A stretch of 64,000 nucleotides of DNA from NCBI RefSeq assembly GCF_000002875.2, contig NC_009420.2:742001-806000 (forward strand), in the 5' to 3' direction. Shown piece by piece: positions 51,828-63,002 of the stretch. The stretch's first letter is position 1; every line of letters begins with the position of its first letter. The notes under the pieces were generated by a model. That model made no database searches, was not told the origin of the DNA, and worked only from the letters and a program-made list of their open reading frames with translations. Source of the stretch: Leishmania infantum JPCM5. Lineage: Eukaryota; Euglenozoa; Kinetoplastea; Trypanosomatida; Trypanosomatidae. Made by a program: the position numbers and the translations under genes.

Positions 51828-53516
51828 ATGCTCCGCTCCGCTGTGTGTCTTGCCGGCAAGGACGTGCGCTTCAGTGACAAGGCCCGCCGCTCCATGCAGA
51901 AGGGCGTCACTCGCGCTGTGGCTGCGGTAGCGACGACGCTGGGGCCGAAGGGTCGCAACGTGATCATCGAGCAGGCCTACGGCGCGCCGAAGATCACGAA
52001 GGATGGCGTGACCGTTGCCAAGGCGATCGAGTTCAAGGACCCCTTCGAGAACATGGGTGCGCAGCTGGTACGCCAGGTGTGCAACAAGACGAACGACTTG
52101 GCTGGTGACGGCACCACGACCTCTGCGGTGCTTGTGGACAGCATCTTCGGCGAGGGCCTCAAGTGCATTGCCCAGGGCACGAACCCGATCGACATGAAGC
52201 GTGGCATGGACCGTGCTGTGGAAGTGATCCTAAAGAGCGTTGCCAAGCAGAGCCGCCCGATCAAGGGATCGGAGGACATTGTCCAGGTTGCCACGATCTC
52301 GGCCAACGGCGATGAGGAGATCGGCAAGATGATCGGTCAGGCGATGGACAAGGTCGGCCGCGACGGCGTCATTACGGCGCAGGACGGCAAGACGATGGCC
52401 ACTGAGCTGGAGGTTGTGGAGGGCATGAGCGTGGACCGCGGCTATGTGAGCCCGTACTTCGTGACGGATGCGAAGGCGCAGAAGGCCGAGCTCGAGGATG
52501 CGCTGGTGCTTATGAGCGCCAAGAAGATCCAGAGCATTCACAGCCTTCTCCCAGCTCTCAACCACGTCGTGCGCAGCGGCCGCCCGCTTCTAATCATTGC
52601 CGACGACGTGGAGAGCGAGGCGCTGACGACACTGATCTTCAACAAGTTGCAGGGCAAGCTGAAGGTGTGCTGCGTCAAGGCGCCGGGCTTCGGCGATAAC
52701 AAGACCGCCATGCTTCAAGATATGTCCGTCTTTACTGGCGCGCAGCTGGTCGGTGATGAAGGCACGGGGCTCGAGCTGGATGCCGAAAACTTCGACCCCT
52801 CCATCCTCGGCTCTGTCAAGAAGGTGACAGTGACAAAGGACGACACAGTGATGCTGAACGGCGGCGGCGATGCGGCGGCGGTGAAGGAGCGTGTTGAGCT
52901 CCTCCGCGAGCTCATCAAGAACGAGACGAGCGACTACAATCGTGACAAGCTGAAGGAGCGTCTGGCGAAGCTGAGCGGCGGCGTGGCCGTCATCAAGGTG
53001 GGCGGCGGCTCGGAAGTGGAGGTGAACGAGAAGAAGGACCGCATCGAGGATGCCCTGTGCTCCACTCGCGCTGCGGTGCAGGAGGGTATCGTGGCCGGCG
53101 GTGGCACGGCTCTGCTGCGCGCCAGCAAGGAGCTGGAATCTCTCGCCAACGACTCTTCCCTCACCCGCGATCAGCGCACGGGTGTGACCATCGTGCGTAA
53201 TGCCATCCGGCTGCCGGCTATGAAGATTGCCGCGAACGCTGGCAAGGAGGGTGCGGTTATTGTGGAGAAGGTGCTTGAGGCTTCCGAGGAGAGCGTCGGC
53301 TACGATGCGCAGAACGACAGGTACGTGAACATGTTCGAGGCTGGCATCATCGACCCCACCCGCGTCGTGCGTGTGGCCATCAGCGATGCGACGTCTGTGG
53401 CGAGTCTGATGATGACGGCCGAGGCCGCCATTGTTGAGCTGCCCAAGGACGATTCCGCTGCCGCGCCGATGGGCGACATGGGCGGTATGGGTGGTATGGG
53501 CGGCATGGGCTTCTAG
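51828..53516 (+). CDS. HSP60: Mitochondrial chaperonin HSP60, copy 2 (canonical GGM tail)
   Basis: A 562-aa chaperonin with the same N-terminal import-type extension as copy 1, GDGTTT at 93-98, the catalytic Asp in [23 protein letters not shown], and the typical flexible tail [14 protein letters not shown]. This copy has the features of the standard mitochondrial HSP60 that works with HSP10. The frame is open upstream to 51669, but that part is pyrimidine tract, so the ATG at 51828 is used. It differs from copy 1 mainly in clustered patches (for example residues about 129-140, 200-208, 225-245, 300-320 and 345-365 and the tail), with exact DNA identity between many of them. Confidence 0.97.
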   Translation: MLRSAVCLAGKDVRFSDKARRSMQKGVTRAVAAVATTLGPKGRNVIIEQAYGAPKITKDGVTVAKAIEFKDPFENMGAQLVRQVCNKTNDLAGDGTTTSAVLVDSIFGEGLKCIAQGTNPIDMKRGMDRAVEVILKSVAKQSRPIKGSEDIVQVATISANGDEEIGKMIGQAMDKVGRDGVITAQDGKTMATELEVVEGMSVDRGYVSPYFVTDAKAQKAELEDALVLMSAKKIQSIHSLLPALNHVVRSGRPLLIIADDVESEALTTLIFNKLQGKLKVCCVKAPGFGDNKTAMLQDMSVFTGAQLVGDEGTGLELDAENFDPSILGSVKKVTVTKDDTVMLNGGGDAAAVKERVELLRELIKNETSDYNRDKLKERLAKLSGGVAVIKVGGGSEVEVNEKKDRIEDALCSTRAAVQEGIVAGGGTALLRASKELESLANDSSLTRDQRTGVTIVRNAIRLPAMKIAANAGKEGAVIVEKVLEASEESVGYDAQNDRYVNMFEAGIIDPTRVVRVAISDATSVASLMMTAEAAIVELPKDDSAAAPMGDMGGMGGMGGMGF

Positions 53517-56500
53517 GCATGGTGAGTATACCTTCCTACACCCTACTTCTGCTATCCGAGCCTCTGTGTGTGTGTGTGTGTGTGTGCCGCGAGTGTTGCC
53601 GAGCTGTGCTTGGGCTGCTCTCTCTTGGCTAACGTGGGGGTGCCCATGAAGTCAAGAAGTGGAAAGACGCTGCGCTACTCTCTCACAGAAACGGGCTCGC
53701 ATAAACACGCTCACACTCACACGCCGTCTATGGCGTAGAAGTAAGACAAACAAGGAAGATACCATCATGCGAGGGGAGAAGACAGGAGGGCCAGAAACCA
53801 GAACAGACAGACGACCGAGGGTAGGAAGGAAAGACGATGAATTCAAGGAGTGGATGTGGAGGGTGGAGCTCTTTACAGAAAGTGGCAACACAGCGAATGC
53901 GAAGGAAACCTTTTTGTCGCCGCATAGACACAGCACGTTGAGGGAGGCGCGCAAGCGCCCTTTGGCGCAACTCCGACTGATGTGGATGCGCCGATGGAGG
54001 GAGAGAGAACGCGGTGGCCGGATCAGCGAACGGGCAGCTTTGGTGGATGCTGTGCGCCGAGTTTCATCTCTTTGTTGTCGCTTTCATCTGATGCCGGTGC
54101 CCTCCCTGTTACGCAAATTTCTTCTTTCCTCCTTCACTCAAACCTCTCAGGCACGCCGCCGTTTCCTTTTTTGTGTCTTGCGCTCATGGTGCGTCTTTCC
54201 CCCTTCTCTTGGTTACACGTGTCTCCTCTCTCTCCTTCTTCGACGTGATCGCCTTTTGGTGACGAAGGGACTGTGAAGGAACGCGTGAAAGCCGGGGGAA
54301 GGGGAGGGAAACTGGCGGCGGACGAGGGGAGGGAGATGGGGGCGGGGCGATCGACGGAGGGGAGGCAGCAAGGAGGCCAGAATGGCCGTGGAGTAGCGGT
54401 AAAAATGCCACTAGTGCCCCTCCACTTCAAGCTCGTTGAGCGCCATCACTGCTCGTTTCCTTCGTTCTTGTCCAAGCCACTGCTGCTCAAAAGCATTGCT
54501 ACACGCTCCTAATGAGCGAGTGAAACAAATACACACGAAAAACAAAAGTGGCAATGCTCTTCTTGTCGGTAGTTGCCCCCCTCCCTCCCTGCCCCCTCTC
54601 TCTATGTGCGGCATATCTTCCGTGCAGCTGTGTTGCATTTTGTTGTTCGCTTCTCCTTTCACTAATGTCGAGCCCTCTTCACAGACGTCACCGATCTGCT
54701 CATCTCGTTTTCTCTCTCTGTGCGTACGCTCTCTATCTTTGGTTCGTCTTTTTTTTTTCTAGCTCTGTGTCTCTCTTGTCGCATGCTTGTGTGGGCCGTC
54801 TCGCAGCGGGGACTGCTGCGTGCGTTGTCATGACACGGCACGAGGGAGGAAGTGTGGGGGAGAAGGCAGTCGAAGAGACGGTGGACGTGATACTCAAGAC
54901 AAAAAAGGAGACGCATATGGTGTCTTCCCTTTGACATGCACCGAATCCTTCCTCCATCCCCTTCTTTTCCTTTCCATTGTGTCCGCTAACCCTAATTGCA
55001 TTGCATTGCGAGCGTAAAGCAAGTCGCAGGAGCCACACTTGCATACACACACACACACACAAGGAGAGAGAGATCCCTCCTCGTCTTTTTCGTTCGTTTT
55101 TTTTTATGTTTCCCCTTTCCATTGTTTCCCTTTTTTTGGTTGTTTCCGGCTGTCTCTCTTCCCCCTCCCCCTACCTCCCCCTCTGTTTCGTTTTTCTTTG
55201 TATTCGCCCAGCGCGGGGGTGGGGGGAAGGAGGGAGGGGGAGAGGGGGGTAGTGCGTCTTCGCTATTTTTGTCACGGTGTCTTCTCGCTTCAGTTTCTTT
55301 GTGTGCGTGCGCGGCGTTTCCGTTTGCTCGACATACGCACGAACATGTGTGTGTGTGTGTGTATGTATGTGCAACTGCCACCACCACCGCCAACGCGAGG
55401 ACGCGTGTGGACACAGTACACATATACAAGAAGGATAACAGAAGACAAGAAAAGGGAAAGCACATGCATGTGCGCACACATCGAAACACGCGCAGAGCGG
55501 GGTGAGACGCAAATTTTACGATGCCACACGAATAGAAGAAAAAAGGTGCAGTACCGGCTACGCATACGGGCAACGCATGCACGCTGCGTACCTGTCCAAG
55601 GCTGAGCCTGTGATGAATGTGCGCAGGATCTGCTTAGTGGTGTCTCTGTTGTGCGTGCAGCGCATCCTTTTTCCTCTCTCCTTTTCTTTGCGCGCACGCA
55701 GACGTGTGTCTTTCTGTGTTTGTGTGCGAGGTGTTTTGCGCTACATGTGTGCTCATTCCCCTCCAGTTGGTCAGGGTTCGTCAACGCAGAGAGACCGAAA
55801 GAAGAAATGAAGTTAACTAAACAACAGGCAGACGAAAAAAAAAGGAACTTCAATCACACACAACAATGCTATAGGGCATATCTCAGTGGGTCGTGCAGAC
55901 ACAAGGAGGCTGGGAAAGGCAAGCGCACCGTGAAGGAAGGGCGAAGCCGAGGGAAGACTCTCATGTTTCTCTTCTCTCTTGTGCCACAAACGGCTTTCCG
56001 GCAATACACATCTGCAGGCCAACAAGGCGGCTGCAACTGCAGCCAGTGTGTACCTGTATGTGCGTGTGCGTGTGTGATTTCGAACCACATTGACGCCCAG
56101 AGAAGCTTTTTTCCTCTCTTGAACGCAGCTGGCTTCACGGAAGCAAAACTTCTGGTTGCCATGCACTGCATACACAAGCGTTTTTGTGCCCTCATTGAAA
56201 CGCAGCGAAGCTTCCCTGTGTGCTCGCGCTTCAGTGAAACCACGACCCATTCAACTGCTTTGCGCCTTCTCTCTTTTCATGTTGGCCCTCTCACTCTCTC
56301 ACCCTGTCCCCACACTCCCCCGCATCACTACGCGGCATTCTTTTCGTTCGTATTGCCGAATTCATGCAACGCCTCCCAACCCTTTGGATGACGTATTCAA
56401 GAGAGCAACGGCCTACCAAAGGGACGAGCAAGAAAAAAGCATATTGATCGCTGCGCCGCTGCACCTCAAGTGGGAGGCTGACTCGAAGGAGCAGCAGATC

Positions 56501-57254
56501 CCCTTCGACGTACTGTTTTCCCCTGTTCGTGTTCGCTATTGCGCCTGCAGCCCTCTCTACCCCCACCCCCCACCCTTGCGCTTCTCGACCTTGCCCACTA
56601 ACTCGTATCGCTTCCGAAAGCTGGGGCGAGCACATGCGAAGGAAGAAGATAAGTGACCATCTCTGTCTATCCGCCTGTCTTTCTCTCACGCACACTCACA
56701 CATTCCGATTCGAACGAGGCGGAAACATTCCATAAAAACTCTGCACTTGTGCTGTTGCGGTCGTCACGTTACTGTGCTTCTCTGCGCGCCGCTTCTTTTT
56801 CGTTGTTGTTTTGTTTGGGTGTTCATAATTCTATCTGCCACTACTACCTTCCTCTTTCGCGTTCTCGCTGTCTCTTTTCCTCCTCTTCGCTTCTCTCTGA
56901 TTTCGTGGCACCATCACGCATACAAAACACTCATCTTACATAGACTGTGGCGCTGTATTCTTTTTCTCTCTTGATCATTTTGTTGCTTGGCTCTCGTTCT
57001 TGTCTCCCTGACGTCAATTCTCCCCTCCCTCCCCACCCACCCTCGCAACACACACACAAACGCGCGACCGCGGACACAAGTCAAAGGACTGCGCGCTCGA
57101 AGGTGTCCTGTGAGAGGTCGAAGAAGGTGATTGCTTTGGATGAGACTGAAGAGGTCTGTTTCGACTGCCCTTGCTTCCCTCGCCAGCTCTTGTTGGTCTT
57201 TCACTTCTCTTCCTCACCGCACGGGCTACGACTAGACGTGAATCACAGGGGATA
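53517..57254. other. Longest spacer in the window
   Basis: About 3.7 kb between HSP60-2 and the Cdc20-like gene, with (TG)n runs at about 53565-53586 and 55347-55360 and (AC)n at about 55043-55061. Open frames are mostly low-complexity. One short stretch (56378-56520, plus strand) has gene-like codon use and is reported separately. No RNA gene or SIDER copy recognised. Confidence 0.5.
56378..56520 (+). other. Short coding-like segment, unassigned
   Basis: About 48 codons reading NPLDDVFKRATAYQRDEQEK and continuing to HLKWEADSKEQQIPFDVLF. The second half uses mostly G/C-ending codons, unlike its surroundings. The open frame extends from 56156 to 56656, but the flanks look like UTR. It could be a gene relic or part of a small gene with an unclear start (an in-frame ATG lies at 56279). 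Confidence 0.25.
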
Positions 57255-59495
57255 ATGTCATCTAGTAGCCCGTATCGTGGACGAGGCTCTGCTAGAGGTG
57301 ACGCCTACCTGTCCACGAGCACGTCGCTATCGCCGTCGAGCCCTCACGCAGCGTCCTCTTCATCGCTCTCGCGGCATGCGCGGCAAACACGACTCATCGC
57401 CTCGCATGGCGGCTCCACCGCCGGCCTGACGGCGACTATGAGAAACCCAACGGATATAGGCACCGCTGCTGCATCGCAGTCGCCCACTGACGTTTTGCGC
57501 CCACCCACGTCCGTCGAGACGATGATGCTGCTCACTATGCCTGCCGCGAGCTCTCGCCAAAGCACATCCTCCTGGTTGCCAACTCGGCTCACCTCATCCT
57601 ACTGTGTTCTGAGCGCGGCCGGGCTGCAGGAGGACTTCTACACAAGCTGTCTGTCCTGGGGGACCAACCAGATGGCGCTGGCGCTGCAGGAGGATCTCGT
57701 GTTGTTTCATCCGAGTCACCCGCGGCAGGCTTCTTCGACGGCACGCATCTCGACCCCTCCTGCTCTCAGGGAAGCTGGCAGCAATACCGGCACAGGGTCC
57801 TCTGCTGCCTTCTCGGGCCCGCGGCGAGCGACGGCGGTGGCGATGACCCGCTTTCAGGAGACGTCCTGTTTCCTCGGTATGTCGAACGGCGCTGTGGAGC
57901 TTTACGAAGGACGCGGGGATGGCACACTGCAGCGCACGGTCGCCTTCGCTATGCCACCGCCGCCGACAGGCTACCTGAGCTCACTTGTGCTCGGCAGTGA
58001 CGATTGCGGTGGCGCAGCCTCGCCAGCGTCGCCGACGTCTCGCGCGGCGCGTGCACTTTGTCTCCTCAGATCCTCTGTCTCGTCCATCAGCTGTGTGGGC
58101 ACCAGCAGTCGCCATCCTTGGCTGGGGTCTGCAGCCACTGCCGCCCGCGGACTGATCACCGTGGATGCAAGGCAGGTGCAGCCCGCCATCCGCTTCGGCA
58201 CGGACGCCGAGCTTTGCCTAGACGAGGGCGCACTGCGCTCATCCTCGGTGACTGCGTCCGATTCGTCTGCGGCTAGCGGCGGACTCAGCAAGCTGCAGCG
58301 CGCCGCCTCGTTTCTCCGGAGGCACGATCGACTGTGCAGCGTGTCATGGAACGCGACAGGCTCGCTGGTAGCGACTGGCAGTGGAAGTGGCATTGTAAAG
58401 GTGTGGTCCCTAAGCGCGCCGCAGCGCCCATTGCACACCTTCCTCGTCGATCAGGACTGCTCTGTGAAAGCACTGTGCTTCCACCCAGGGAGTCCGTATG
58501 TGCTGCTAGTGGGGGCCTCCGCTGGCGCGGCGGGGCTGCGGACGTACGACTTGTCCGGCGCCGAGCCCGCTTTGATTTCCACTGGTGCGACGGCTGCTCC
58601 TGTGACGCAGGCCTTGTACGATCCCGAGGGCAACTACGCAGTGACCGGGGCCGGCGTCCCCTTGTCGCCCGTCTCGTCATCGTTATCACAACCGCAGTAC
58701 CCAGTGCTGGCCGCTCACACAGAGCTTGGGGCAACAGGCGCTGGCATTGGTAGCGGCTTTCATGAGCATGGCGCTGGTTGGCACCGCTCCTCGTCAACTC
58801 GGCCCAGCGCAGCCAGCAGCAACAGTGCCATCGGCGCATCTGGCGGCGCCACTCTCCTGCACGACTCATGGGACGAGATGGAGATGCCGGCCTCTCCTCT
58901 GAGCGCGACTCTTGACACGGCCGCCGGGCTTGCTGGCGCCTTTGCCAGTGAAAGCAACGGCAGCTCAGCTGCTGCACACAGCGCGCCACCGAATGCGCTC
59001 GTAGTGTGGCGTTGCGGCACCAGGCGCCGCGAGAATTACCTCCGCGAGGCTCTTCTCCAGCGCAGCGACCGGCGGAGAGACAGCGCAGGCGGCCGAGACG
59101 ACTTTGCTCGGCACGGCGACGACGCAAGCGATGACGACAGTGAAGATGTTGCCCAAGAGGACTGCCTCGCCCGAGGTGGTTTGCGGGATTCGACTGTTGT
59201 CGCGGACGACGGCCACAGCAGCGATATCGGTTATCCGAGGTCGGAGTGGATGCCAATGTACGCCCTCCCTGGCCATCGCGCGCGGCCGCTGCTTATTTGC
59301 GCTCCCTTTCCGCAGTCCCCGTTTGCCGGTTGCTACGCATCCATTGCCGGTGGCGAGGATGGCACAATCCGCTTTTGGCGTTTCTTCGAGACCACCTCGG
59401 ATGCCACACACTGGCAGCACCGTCGCCAAGCGCAGCAGCAGTCAGCGGCGACCCAGGAGGACATGGATTTACTCGCCACCCCAGTGCTGCGGTGA
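57255..59495 (+). CDS. Divergent Cdc20/fizzy-like WD40 protein
   Basis: A 746-aa protein from the ATG at 57255 (MSSSSPYRGRG). About 110 disordered Ser/Thr-rich residues precede a WD40 propeller whose blades line up with Cdc20/Cdh1. SYCVLSAAGLQEDFYTSCLSW resembles their entry blade. CSVSWNATGSLVATGSGSGIVKVW and CSVKALCFHPGSPYVLLVGA resemble mid blades. NALVVWRC follows, and the last blade has LPGHRARPLLI ... GGEDGTIRFWRFFE. Blades are separated by long Ser/Ala/Gly and Asp-rich insertions. Cdc20/Cdh1 activate the anaphase-promoting complex. No clear C-box is seen, and the protein ends VLR rather than the Ile-Arg tail. An APC/C activator role is therefore an inference. A general WD40 scaffold is the alternative. 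Confidence 0.65.
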   Translation: MSSSSPYRGRGSARGDAYLSTSTSLSPSSPHAASSSSLSRHARQTRLIASHGGSTAGLTATMRNPTDIGTAAASQSPTDVLRPPTSVETMMLLTMPAASSRQSTSSWLPTRLTSSYCVLSAAGLQEDFYTSCLSWGTNQMALALQEDLVLFHPSHPRQASSTARISTPPALREAGSNTGTGSSAAFSGPRRATAVAMTRFQETSCFLGMSNGAVELYEGRGDGTLQRTVAFAMPPPPTGYLSSLVLGSDDCGGAASPASPTSRAARALCLLRSSVSSISCVGTSSRHPWLGSAATAARGLITVDARQVQPAIRFGTDAELCLDEGALRSSSVTASDSSAASGGLSKLQRAASFLRRHDRLCSVSWNATGSLVATGSGSGIVKVWSLSAPQRPLHTFLVDQDCSVKALCFHPGSPYVLLVGASAGAAGLRTYDLSGAEPALISTGATAAPVTQALYDPEGNYAVTGAGVPLSPVSSSLSQPQYPVLAAHTELGATGAGIGSGFHEHGAGWHRSSSTRPSAASSNSAIGASGGATLLHDSWDEMEMPASPLSATLDTAAGLAGAFASESNGSSAAAHSAPPNALVVWRCGTRRRENYLREALLQRSDRRRDSAGGRDDFARHGDDASDDDSEDVAQEDCLARGGLRDSTVVADDGHSSDIGYPRSEWMPMYALPGHRARPLLICAPFPQSPFAGCYASIAGGEDGTIRFWRFFETTSDATHWQHRRQAQQQSAATQEDMDLLATPVLR

Positions 59496-61658
59496 AGCAG
59501 AACAATGGCGCGCCCCTCGCATGCGCGTTCGCGCACGCAACAGGTGATCGGACGATGGTCATAAAGGCTGCTCTCGCGTCTTGGCCTCGTGGCGCTTCCC
59601 TCTTGCCTCGTCTCTGAGAAGATCGTCGTGGACAAAGGTGTATGTGTGTGCTCGGAAAAGCACTGATGTGCGAGGTAAGAGCCTGTCGCTAGACTTGCGA
59701 ATGGACTGTGGGCGAGGATGGGACAGGGCAGAACACGAATAATTGTGCTCGCATGAAACAAGTGGACGTTGCCGGGGCGGAGGCGAGGTAGGATTGTTTG
59801 CGGAACCCGTATGAGTGTGCGCATGAATGGAACTGGAGCGTTCCCTCTTCACGTCCGTTTGCTCATACCTGTGTGCAGGCAATCGATCTCCGGCGAAGGC
59901 GGCGAAGTCCTGCCGCCCTCCCAGCACAATCGCCCCGCCAAAAGGGTTTGCACAAAAACGCCTGACCCCCCTCCCTCTCCACGCCTCTGACACGTACATG
60001 TACACATACATGCCTATAGATATGTATGTGTACATGTATGTATACATAATTGCCTGTCGGTCGGTAGTTGGCGTTATTCGTCGTCTTTTTTCCATCTTTT
60101 TTTTTTATAGTTTTCGCATATCGAAAAAAAAAGTGAAGACGCGGCGGCGCTCTAAAAGCATCGCGTGCGGCCTCTCCTCCTTTTTTTTCTTCAGCCACAG
60201 GGCCCCTACATATGAACATGTGCAAAAACAAGCATCTTCTCTGCTCGCTCCCTTTTTCACGACGACACGATAGCTGTACTTCGGTGTTCTACATGATGCT
60301 CTTGACGTCCACCCGTGTGGCCATAGGTGTTTCGTCCTTCGGTGCTCAATCCTGTGCAGTACGTTCTCACTGTTTCGTCACCATTCAGTGTGGTGCTTAT
60401 TTTTGCTGACAGTGTAGCTTGCGTCTTCCTCTGCGCTTCTGTCAGCGTGTCGTCATGCGGCTTCCCAGTTACCAGCTATTGAGGAGGCCGGCATACTGAC
60501 AAAGGAGTTCGCCCAGCGGTTTTGAGAGAATGACACTGTGTACACGGGCTGCGCAAGAAGAGAGGACCCCCACCAATATGTGTAAGAGCACTCGTGACGG
60601 TGCAAGAGATGTATCACAGCTTGTCTTGTGAGCAGCTTAATGTCTGCGTGTGTTCTCTCCCGCACAAAAAGATGCTGGCGTTCTTCTCGACGAGAGTCGC
60701 AGCGATGCTACTCCCGTCACCCCTAGTGGGGCAAGGCCTGGCCCTGGCCGAAAGTCTGCTTGCAAGATAAATACGGCCTGCGAGCGTAGCGAAGACGCGG
60801 CGAAATGTGCCCTCCCTGAATGTGGGGTAATGCTGCAGAGCACCTGCGACGATCCGGAGCGTCAGCGAACATACATCACGTTCTTTTCGTCCCTTCGCCT
60901 TCTCTTTCTCTCCACACCGCCGCGCGACACCATTGACAGAGCCACCGCTTCCCTTTTCTCTGATCAAATTTTCCATCTTACGGTGGTGCCGGTACGGTTC
61001 TGCCTCCTCCTAATTTCTCTTATTGCTGTGTGTGTGGCCCCCTCTCCATATCTTCAGTTTCAAGTGACCCCTTCGAGAAAAAAAAGCGCTCGCCGTGCTC
61101 TCTTCAGACCCCATGCACTGCCTGCATGCACCCTTTGCGCTGTTGGCATAATATGCACTGGAATGGTGGCCCCTCTCTCCCTTTCGCTTCGCATGCCAAG
61201 CAGCTATGACCACATTCTCTGCTGAAATACCTCCCCTTTCTCCGCCCTTTTCCCAGCGACGCCACCCCTCTTGTTCTTTGTCTTCTCGGCGCTCCACGAC
61301 ACAGTGCGCCAAGCACGCAAGTGAGCAAACTGGTCTTTCCCATCCGGCGAGAGCGCACAGTCTCTCGCTGAGTAAGCAGCCGAGGTCAGCAAGAGCAGCA
61401 ACAGCAGCTGGCACTGACAAGCCACCCGTATTACAGCGACTCTCCGACCGAGTCGCTGTCTTTCTGCTTCTCGGCGCCGGTATGCAAGGACGTCCTGCGT
61501 ACCTGTAAAAACATCGCGTGCACTTGTTTTTCGTCTTATCTAACCCTTTCCTGCATTTTGGGCACGCATCGGCTTCCTAGCGTGTATCGCGTCCGCTAAA
61601 GAGCGACTTTTTACACGTGGGACACAGGCAGTTCAGCTGGAACACTCCGGCACGAGAG
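59496..61658. other. Intergenic spacer with a long hairpin
   Basis: About 2.2 kb between the WD40 gene and ALG3. It holds a 17-bp perfect inverted repeat (59995-60038) and T/A runs near 60100-60131. Open frames, such as 60650-61225, lack coding bias. Pyrimidine-rich stretches near 61230-61275 and 61520-61560 may serve ALG3 splicing. Confidence 0.5.
59995..60038. repeat. 17-bp perfect inverted repeat with 10-base loop
   Basis: The left arm TACATGTACACATACAT (59995-60011) and the right arm ATGTATGTGTACATGTA (60022-60038) are exact reverse complements around the loop GCCTATAGAT. It lies about 500 bases past the stop of the WD40 gene, so probably in its 3' UTR, where it could form a strong RNA hairpin. 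Confidence 0.85.
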
Positions 61659-63002
61659 ATGAAGTTCATGGACGTAGCGCTGGCCGCAGAGGCGGTCGTC
61701 ATCATCACCGTCATCTTCACAGTGCCCTACACGGAGATCGACTGGAAGGCGTACATGGAGGAGGTGGAGGGGTTTCTTGCTGGCGAGCTGGACTACCGCA
61801 ACCTTAAGGGCGGCACCGGGCCACTGGTCTACCCGGGCGGCTTTGTGTGGGTGTACAGTGCCCTCTACTATCTCACCAAGAAGGGTGAGGCCATTGAGCT
61901 GGCCCAGTGGATATACGCCGGCGTCTACCTTGTGACCTTGACAATGATCTTGCGCCTCTACACCCGCTCCGGGCACACGTGGCAAACCATGATACCGCTC
62001 TTCGTCTCCAAGCGCATTCGCAGCCTCTACGTGCTGCGACTTTTCAACGACTGCTGGGCCATGCTGTTCCTGTTCGCTGCCGTCTCCTTCATCGCTGGCC
62101 GCCCCAGCGGCGCCGCCAAGCGCTCGCGTCAGTGGCTCATTGGGTGCCTCTGCTACTCTATCGCCGTGTCCATCAAGATGAACGTGCTCCTCTTCGCGCC
62201 AGGCATGCTTTACGTGATGCTCCGCACACTCCCTTTCTGGCGAGTCGCGTGGTACCTGCTTGTCTGTGCGGCGTGGCAAGTGGCCGCAGGCTTGCCTTTT
62301 CTGGCCTACGACCATAGGGCCTACTTATCGAAGAGCTTTGAGCTTGATCGCGTCTTTCTGCAGCGGTGGTCGGTAAACTATCAATTCCTCAATTCCGAAC
62401 TTTTTGCTAAGCCTGAGTTTGGCCAGGCGCTGCTCGCGATGACAGTTGCAACGTGGGTTTTGCTGTGGCGCACGCGCTGGGCCGCACGCACCTACTTGAC
62501 GGATGCGGAGGTGCATGTATCGCATCCGGCAATTTCCGATACGCGTCGGCAGAACACGCTCTTGCGCCGCGGCGCTGCCGACGGTGACAAGACGATGGAC
62601 AACGAGGCACAGGAGCAGGCAGTATACGCGTCCACACTGCTCACTTTCTTCGAGGCCAACCTTGTCGGCGTCATATTTGCCCGCTCCATTCATTACCAGT
62701 TCTACACGTGGTTCTTCTACACTGTTCCCTTTGTTCTCGCCTACACGACGTTCCCACGGGTGCTGCGGCTTGTGAGCTTTGCCCTCATCCGCCAGGGGTT
62801 CGAGTCGTTCCCACCGACGCCGAAGACGTCGATGATGCTACAAGGTGGCTTTGCCTTGATGCTGTTTGCGATCCTCTTTATGGGCCGTGAAGCTCGTCCA
62901 GCTGCCACGCGGGAGGAAACGCATCCGGCCCGGGACAATGAACCAAAGTTGCCACAAACACAGGGGACAGCTGGCGCAACAGGCGAGAAGAAAATACGGT
63001 GA
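61659..63002 (+). CDS. ALG3: Dol-P-Man:Man5GlcNAc2-PP-dolichol alpha-1,3-mannosyltransferase
   Basis: A 447-aa ER membrane glycosyltransferase (GT58) that adds the first mannose from dolichol-phosphate-mannose to Man5GlcNAc2-PP-dolichol on the luminal side. The hallmark ALG3 N-terminal loop is clear: PYTEIDWKAYMEEVEGFLAG, then ELDYRNLKGGTGPLVYPGGF and VYSALYYLT. LRLFNDCWAMLF, SIAVSIKMNVLLFAPG and HYQFYTWFFYTVPF follow, along with about ten hydrophobic spans. The start is the ATG at 61659 (MKFMDVALAAEAVV), with a second ATG three codons on. The frame runs further upstream only from non-ATG codons. A hydrophilic insertion (about 305-345) separates later spans, and the C-terminus is a charged, Thr/Pro-rich tail without an obvious KKxx retrieval signal (it ends KKIR). 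Confidence 0.95.
   Translation: MKFMDVALAAEAVVIITVIFTVPYTEIDWKAYMEEVEGFLAGELDYRNLKGGTGPLVYPGGFVWVYSALYYLTKKGEAIELAQWIYAGVYLVTLTMILRLYTRSGHTWQTMIPLFVSKRIRSLYVLRLFNDCWAMLFLFAAVSFIAGRPSGAAKRSRQWLIGCLCYSIAVSIKMNVLLFAPGMLYVMLRTLPFWRVAWYLLVCAAWQVAAGLPFLAYDHRAYLSKSFELDRVFLQRWSVNYQFLNSELFAKPEFGQALLAMTVATWVLLWRTRWAARTYLTDAEVHVSHPAISDTRRQNTLLRRGAADGDKTMDNEAQEQAVYASTLLTFFEANLVGVIFARSIHYQFYTWFFYTVPFVLAYTTFPRVLRLVSFALIRQGFESFPPTPKTSMMLQGGFALMLFAILFMGREARPAATREETHPARDNEPKLPQTQGTAGATGEKKIR

Noticed and set aside
55651..56391. 246-codon open frame in the long spacer
   Set aside because: It is Cys/Phe/Ser-rich sequence from T- and TG-runs, without coding bias.
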